A DNA stretch of 29,662 nucleotides from Coriobacteriaceae bacterium (GTDB taxonomy: Bacteria > Actinomycetota > Coriobacteriia > Anaerosomatales > D1FN1-002): NCBI GenBank assembly GCA_013824215.1, contig PNNM01000005.1, positions 1-29,662 on the forward strand, written 5' to 3'. Shown here piece after piece: positions 22,986 to 29,662 of the stretch (position 1 is the stretch's first letter; each line of letters opens with the position of its first letter). A model generated the notes under the pieces. The model saw only the letters and a program-made list of their open reading frames with translations, was not told the origin of the DNA and did not search any database. The position numbers and the translations under genes are program-made.

Positions 22986-23983
22986 CTACGCCGAACCGAT
23001 GGTTATCGGGAAGGGGGCGGCGAAATGGCAGGCGGCTCGGTGTCCTGGCGCCACCTCGCGCAGCTCCGGCCGGGACTCGGCGCAGATCGGGAACCGCGCG
23101 ATGGGGCAGCGTGTGTGGAAGCGGCATCCGCTCGGCGGATCGATCGGCGAGGGCGGGTCTCCCGACAGGATGATCCGCTCGCGCGTCTTCTGCTTCTCGG
23201 GATCGGGCACCGGTACCGCGGAGAGCAATGACTGCGTGTACGGATGATGCGGGCGCTCGTAGAGCGCGCGCCAGTCGCTCTGTTCGACGATGATGCCGAG
23301 GTACATGACGGCGACATGGTCGGAGATGTGCTGGACCACGGACAGGTCGTGTGCGATGAAGACGTACGTGAGCCCGAACTCGTCCTGCAGGTGGTCGAGC
23401 AGGTTCAGGACCTGTGCCTGGATCGACACGTCGAGCGCCGAGACCGGCTCGTCGCACACGATCAGCTTCGGGTGCAAGGCGAGAGCGCGCGCGATCCCGA
23501 TGCGCTGGCGCTGACCACCCGAGAACTCGTGCGGATACCTGTTGATGTGCTCCGGATTCAGCCCCACGACTTCGAGGAGTTCCTTGGCGCGCCCGGTGCG
23601 CTCGGCCGGGGTGCCGATGCTGTGCACGAGCAGGGGCTCGGCGACGATCTCCCCTATGGTGAAACGCGGGTTCAGCGACGCGTAGGGGTCCTGGAAGATC
23701 ACCTGCACGTCGCGCCGGTACGCCTTGAGGTCTGCCCCCCTCATGGAGCGGACGTCGCGACCCTCGAAGACGATCTCGCCCGAGGTGGCCTTGAGCAGGC
23801 GGATCAGGCACCGGCCGGTCGTGGACTTGCCGCAGCCCGACTCCCCCACCAGGCCGAGGGTCTTGCCCTCCTCGACCGCGAAGGAAACGCCGTCCACCGC
23901 CTTGACGTCGCCGGTCTTGCGGGAGAACACCCCCTGGCGGACCTCGAAATGCTTGACGAGGTCGCGGACCTCCAACAGAGCGG

Positions 23984-23987
<4 letters not shown>
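22986..23987 (-). CDS. oppF: Oligopeptide/dipeptide ABC transporter ATP-binding protein (OppF/DppF-like)
   Basis: The 333-residue ATPase begins at ATG 23987, overlapping the stop of the previous ATPase gene by four bases, with GAGGTGA upstream. Motifs: Walker A GESGCGKSTT, Q-loop VIFQDPYASLNPR, signature FSGGQRQR, Walker B LIVCDEPVSALD and the switch His in IAHDLSVV. A Cys-rich C-terminal extension (GCRFHTRCPIARFPIC...AACHF) matches the oligopeptide/dipeptide extension that can bind an iron-sulfur cluster in DppD-type proteins. It powers uptake with the partner ATPase and the two permeases. Confidence 0.93.
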
Positions 23988-25006
<1,019 letters not shown>

Positions 25007-25008
25007 CC

Positions 25009-25995
25009 TCAGTCCTTCATCTTCACGTCGAGGGCGTCCCGCAGACCGTCACCCAGCAGCACGAACGCGAGCACCGTGAGCACGATGGCCAGGCCGGGCC
25101 AGATGAACAGCGACGGATGGGTCGTCATGTACGTCTGCGACTCGTCGAGCATGCGGCCCCACGACGGCGTGGGCGGCTGGATCCCGAGGCCGAGGAAGGA
25201 CAGCGCCGCCTCGGACAGGATCACGCCTCCGACGGACATCGTGGAGTAGACGATGATCGGCGCCATCGCGTTGGGGAGGATGTGCCGGCCGAGTATGCGC
25301 AGGTCGCTCGCGCCCATGGCGCGGGCGGCGTCCACATACTCGTTCTCCTTCACCGACAGGACCGACGAGCGGAACACGCGCGCGATGGTGGTCCACCCCA
25401 AGATGCCGATGGCGATGACCAGGCTCCAGAAGCCCGGCCCCATCACCGACATGAGCAGGATCGCGAACAGCAGGTACGGGAAGGCGAGGAACACGTCGGT
25501 CATGCGCATGATCACACCGTCGACGCGTCCCCCGTAGTAGCCGGAGAGCCCTCCGAGCAGCAGGCCGAGCGTCACGGCCAGCGTCGTGGCGCCGATACCG
25601 ATCGCGAGCGAGATGCGGGCCCCGTACACGACGCGCGCCAGCTCGTCCCGGCCGAAGTCGTCGGTCCCCATCCAGTGCATGGCCGAGGGCGCCTGGAAGC
25701 GCGTCTGCATGACCGTGGTGCTGTCCACGTACATGAACTCGCCGAACAGCGGCTTGGCCCACAGATCGGCCGTGACCGCGAAGACCAGGATGATCGCCAG
25801 GTACCCGAGCGCGACGAGCGCGAGCTTGTTGCGCCGCAGCCTCCGCCAGGCATCGCCCCACAGCGTGCGTGTGGGCATGCCCCCGGCCGGGACCTCACCG
25901 AGCGGGGTGGTCGGGAACTCGAGCTTGTGCCGCACGGCGGGCTCGCCGGACTTCTCCCTGGCGGCGTTGATGGCTGCGTCGTCGTCGAGAGGCAT
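25009..25995 (-). CDS. oppC: Oligopeptide/dipeptide ABC transporter permease (OppC/DppC-like)
   Basis: The 328-residue permease has an N-terminal cytoplasmic tail, a first helix at about 57-75, the OppC-type loop MHWMGTDDFGRDELARVVYG, further helices, and the EAA coupling motif EYVDAARAMGASDLRILGRH. It is 10 bp after the OppB-type permease and 2 bp before the ATPase gene. AGGTGAG precedes the ATG. Length and domain order are those of DppC/OppC; substrate specificity is set elsewhere. Confidence 0.93.
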   Translation of the reverse strand: MPLDDDAAINAAREKSGEPAVRHKLEFPTTPLGEVPAGGMPTRTLWGDAWRRLRRNKLALVALGYLAIILVFAVTADLWAKPLFGEFMYVDSTTVMQTRFQAPSAMHWMGTDDFGRDELARVVYGARISLAIGIGATTLAVTLGLLLGGLSGYYGGRVDGVIMRMTDVFLAFPYLLFAILLMSVMGPGFWSLVIAIGILGWTTIARVFRSSVLSVKENEYVDAARAMGASDLRILGRHILPNAMAPIIVYSTMSVGGVILSEAALSFLGLGIQPPTPSWGRMLDESQTYMTTHPSLFIWPGLAIVLTVLAFVLLGDGLRDALDVKMKD

Positions 25996-26005
25996 CCTGG
26001 CTCAC

Positions 26006-26977
26006 CTACGCCTTCGACTCGTCGTAGCGGATCCTCGGGTCGAGGAACGCGTAGCCGATGTCCACGACCAGGTTGATCACCATGAACACGAGCGTGACGA
26101 TGATCGTGGAGCCGATGACCACCGGCCAGTCACGCTTGCCGATGGCCGAGAAGATCGTGTAGCCGATGCCGGGCCAGTTGAACACCGTCTCGGTGAGGAT
26201 GGCGCCGGAGAGCATGGCGCCCAGGTCCAGCGCGACGAAGGTCACCACCGGGATGAGCGCGTTCTTCATCGAGTGGCCCCACAGGACCGCCCGGCTGGAG
26301 AGCCCCTTGGCGTACGCCGTCCTGACGTAGTCCTGACCCTGCACCTCGAGCAGCTGGCTGCGCATGATGCGCGCCGCGTACGCCGTCGAGACCGAAGCCA
26401 GGGTCACCGCGGGCAGGATCAGATGCACCCAGTCCGGGAAGGTGGCCGAATGCGCGCCCGAGATGGGCAGGTACAGCGTCGCCCCGGTCCAGCGTTTCAA
26501 CCAGATGCCGAAGAAGTACTGGAGCAACATGCCGAGCCAGAAGACCGGCAGTGAGACCAGCACGGACGTCGACAGCGTCACGAGCGCATCGAGGAACGAG
26601 TACGGCCGCAGGGCCGAGATCACCCCCGCGCCGATCCCGATGATGATCTCGACGAAGATGGCCGCCAGGGCCAGCTTCACCGTGTAGGGGTACTTCTCCT
26701 TGAAGATCGTCGTGACCTCGCGGCTCGTGGCGATCGACTGCCCGAAGTCACCCTTGACGATGCTGCCGAGGTAGTTCACGTACTGGACCAGGATCGGTTT
26801 GTCGAGACCGTAGGCCTTGGTGATCGCCTCGTAGACCACGGGGTCCTGGGACCTCTCGCCGGCCAGGAGTTTGACCGGATCGCCGGGGATGACCCGCGTG
26901 AGCACGAACAGGACCAGCGTCACCCCGAGGAAGACCGGGATGAACTGCAGGAGACGTCTGAGTATGTACTGGCCCAT
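26006..26977 (-). CDS. oppB: Oligopeptide/dipeptide ABC transporter permease (OppB/DppB-like)
   Basis: The 323-residue permease begins MGQYILRRLLQFIPVFLGV, typical of DppB/OppB, with VIPGDPVKLLAGER. The EAA-type loop is QDYVRTAYAKGLSSRAVLWGH, and it ends VVDIGYAFLDPRIRY. About six helices are visible. The ATG has AAGGGG 12 bases upstream; the GGGG can pair with CCCC nearer the start, which may tune initiation. It is separated from the first binding-protein gene by 114 bp holding a strong hairpin. Confidence 0.94.
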   Translation of the reverse strand: MGQYILRRLLQFIPVFLGVTLVLFVLTRVIPGDPVKLLAGERSQDPVVYEAITKAYGLDKPILVQYVNYLGSIVKGDFGQSIATSREVTTIFKEKYPYTVKLALAAIFVEIIIGIGAGVISALRPYSFLDALVTLSTSVLVSLPVFWLGMLLQYFFGIWLKRWTGATLYLPISGAHSATFPDWVHLILPAVTLASVSTAYAARIMRSQLLEVQGQDYVRTAYAKGLSSRAVLWGHSMKNALIPVVTFVALDLGAMLSGAILTETVFNWPGIGYTIFSAIGKRDWPVVIGSTIIVTLVFMVINLVVDIGYAFLDPRIRYDESKA

Positions 26978-27026
26978 GCGGGGTGATCGCCCCTTCTATG
27001 GGGGGTCCTTCAGGCCCTCACGTGAA

Positions 27027-27061
27027 GGGTGGTGGGGCACCTTCTCGGCACCCCACCACCC
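27027..27061 (-). terminator. Intergenic hairpin between the binding-protein and oppB-type genes
   Basis: GGGTGGTGGGG (27027-27037) pairs with CCCCACCACCC (27051-27061) in an 11-bp stem with a partly paired loop. It lies 31-65 bases past the stop of the binding-protein gene and before oppB. Such structures commonly reduce read-through and protect the 3' end of abundant binding-protein mRNA. There is no T-run. Confidence 0.65.
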
Positions 27062-27091
27062 CCGTGCTCGATCCGTGCGCGAAGACAACGG

Positions 27092-28771
<1,680 letters not shown>

Positions 28772-28862
28772 GACACCCGCCTCCTTCCCGGCCGTGCGGA
28801 CCGTCCCCGGACCGTACGGCAACAACCCGACTTCCTCGTTCGCGTCGGGACCTTCGGCGAGT

Positions 28863-28890
28863 TACATACCCCCACGCCGCGATGCGTAAA
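28863..28890 (-). promoter_or_regulatory. Possible promoter of the peptide-transporter operon
   Basis: On the minus strand TTTACG (28890-28885, 4/6 to the -35 consensus) and TATGTA (28868-28863) are 16 bp apart, giving a leader of about 85 bases before the TTG start. The -10 is weak. The -35 overlaps the inverted repeat at 28880-28900. Confidence 0.35.
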
Positions 28891-28900
28891 GCGCGCATCG
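28880..28900. promoter_or_regulatory. Inverted repeat at the transporter promoter, possible operator
   Basis: CGATGCG (28880-28886) and CGCATCG (28894-28900) form a perfect 7+7 inverted repeat with a 7-base spacer, lying over the proposed -35 box. It could be an operator for a dimeric regulator. It is not followed by a T-run, and a terminator for secG is already present at 28941-28968. Confidence 0.45.
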
Positions 28901-28940
28901 GTCCCACCGCCGAGTGTCCCCTTACCTGCGGGATAAGGCA

Positions 28941-28968
28941 AGCGACCCCGCCTGTGGGCGGAGTCGCT
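28941..28968 (-). terminator. Intrinsic terminator of secG
   Basis: AGCGAC and CCGCC (28941-28952) pair with GGCGG and GTCGCT (28957-28968): 11 pairs, one mismatch, loop TGTG. It lies 33 bases past the secG stop. The tail on the minus strand, TGCCTTAT, is mildly T-rich. Confidence 0.7.
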
Positions 28969-29000
28969 CGTGGGATCACCGGTCTCAAATACGCGGAGCG

Positions 29001-29237
29001 CTATATGCGGTAGGTGATCATCAGTACGAGGGCGCTCACGAAATAGGCGACAGCGAAGCCGATCGTGATGCGGTCCAGGTTCTTCTCGATCACCGAGGTA
29101 CCCGAGACCGCGGACTGCATCGCACCGAACATCGACGACACGCCGGTGCCCTTGCCGGAGTGCAGGAGCACGAACACGACCATACCGACCGATGCGATGA
29201 CATGCACGGTCAGCATGAGGATGACGATGGCGTTCAC
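29001..29237 (-). CDS. secG: Preprotein translocase subunit SecG
   Basis: From a GTG at 29237 the product is 78 residues, the normal SecG size. The first hydrophobic helix VILMLTVHVIASVGMVVFVL is followed by the SecG hallmark LLHSGKGTGVSSMFG. The second helix, ITIGFAVAYFVSALVLMITY, closes the protein. SecG assists SecYE in the membrane during protein export. The Shine-Dalgarno is weak (GGGAC). An upstream ATG at 29264 would add nine Arg-rich residues and is less likely. It follows gpmI, a common arrangement after the glycolytic gap-pgk-tpi cluster. Confidence 0.9.
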   Translation of the reverse strand: MNAIVILMLTVHVIASVGMVVFVLLHSGKGTGVSSMFGAMQSAVSGTSVIEKNLDRITIGFAVAYFVSALVLMITYRI

Positions 29238-29299
29238 TTGTACTGTCCCAGCCCTTCCTCGCATGCGTTCCACGGCGCCCAAGGGGGCGCAGCGACGCA

Positions 29300-29662
29300 T
29301 CAGTATAGCAGGAGCGACCTGCCCGTCCACTCGGCGGGAGCAGACAGTCCCATGAGATCGGTGACCGAGGGCGCGACATCAGCCAGGATGCCGTCTTCGG
29401 CCACGCCGACGACCCCGTCGGCGACCACGACGAAGGGCACCTCGCCGACGGTATGAGCGGTGAACGGCCCGGAGCCGTCCGGCTCGGTCATCTGTTCGGC
29501 GTTGCCGTGGTCGGCCGTGATGATGGCGCTCCCGCCGGCCCGGGCCACGGCTTCCAGCACTCGCCCCACGCCGTCATCGACCGCTTCGACCGCCCGTACC
29601 GCGGCCTCCAGCACGCCGGTGTGCCCGACCATGTCGCAGTTCGCGTAGTTGACGACGTAGAG
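29300..29662 (-). CDS. gpmI: 2,3-bisphosphoglycerate-independent phosphoglycerate mutase, 5' part missing
   Basis: Only the last 120 residues are in the window. They match the metal-binding end of GpmI: VVNYANCDMVGHTGVLEAAV (Asp, His), then IITADHGNAEQMTEPDG with the second metal site Asp-His, AHTVGEVPFVVV, and the terminal GILADVAPSVTDLMGL segment. The enzyme interconverts 3- and 2-phosphoglycerate in glycolysis using a serine nucleophile located upstream of this fragment. NYANCD replaces the common NYANPD. The stop is TGA at 29302-29300, 63 bp before the secG start. Confidence 0.95.
   Translation of the reverse strand, partial: LYVVNYANCDMVGHTGVLEAAVRAVEAVDDGVGRVLEAVARAGGSAIITADHGNAEQMTEPDGSGPFTAHTVGEVPFVVVADGVVGVAEDGILADVAPSVTDLMGLSAPAEWTGRSLLLY
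29302..29329 (-). promoter_or_regulatory. Possible secG promoter inside the 3' end of gpmI
   Basis: On the minus strand TATACT (29307-29302) and TGGACG (29329-29324, 4/6 to TTGACA) are 16 bp apart. The predicted start near 29295 leaves a leader of about 58 bases before the secG GTG. The -10 overlaps the last codons of gpmI, so coding constraint may explain it. Confidence 0.35.

Noticed and set aside
22986..23811. N-terminal extension of the second binding protein across the ATPase gene
   Set aside because: The extension has no domain, overlaps the conserved ATPase in another frame, and the ATG at 22974 begins a normal anchor-plus-SBP protein.

Overview
The window is GC-rich bacterial DNA (roughly two-thirds G+C by eye) packed with short-gap, mostly minus-strand operons. 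Codon bias, GTG/TTG starts, a SpoIIE/STAS/HATPase signalling module, a gpmI-secG junction and a tRNA with encoded CCA all fit an actinobacterial lineage. A complete rpoN (sigma-54) with an NtrB/NtrC-type pair is unusual for most Actinobacteria. It would fit a deep, probably anaerobic group such as Coriobacteriia relatives. That placement is inference and no database search was made.

Region 1 (1-12869, all minus) reads from right to left. It contains rpoN, a PAS histidine kinase, a sigma-54-activator response regulator, a small heavy-metal-associated protein, CcdA, a SpoIIE-type phosphatase receptor with GAF domains, a fused STAS/anti-sigma-kinase protein, a divergent MGDG-synthase-like glycosyltransferase, a nitroreductase, a HAD hydrolase and a membrane-anchored phosphatase cut by the window edge. 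Gaps are -4 to 75 bp, so one long transcription unit or a few nested ones is likely.

Region 2 (12984-17658) holds an EamA transporter overlapping a CDF cation transporter, then a plus-strand CsoR/CstR-family repressor. Facing the repressor is a minus-strand thioredoxin, FmdB zinc ribbon and DUF302 operon. Two near-identical ATACCCC...GGGGTAT operators lie inside the -35/-10 spacers of the repressor and thioredoxin promoters, which defines a compact thiol/metal-stress regulon. A membrane-anchored ferrochelatase-like protein is divergent from thioredoxin. The thioredoxin C-terminus appears frameshifted.

Region 3 (17672-21130, minus) holds a PHP-domain phosphoesterase, a stand-alone cyclic-nucleotide-binding protein, a class I aminotransferase, a phosphoribosyltransferase and tRNA-Leu(GAG).

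Region 4 (21232-28771, minus) is an oligopeptide/dipeptide ABC transporter operon: lipoprotein substrate-binding protein, intergenic hairpin, two permeases, two ATPases, and a second, membrane-anchored binding protein. Region 5 (28941-29662) holds secG with its terminator and the 3' end of gpmI. No mobile element, CRISPR array, rRNA or replication origin was seen. There is no gene-free stretch over 300 bp; the largest intervals are 20910-21231, which contains tRNA-Leu with its promoter and two hairpins, and 28772-29000, which contains the transporter promoter and the secG terminator.
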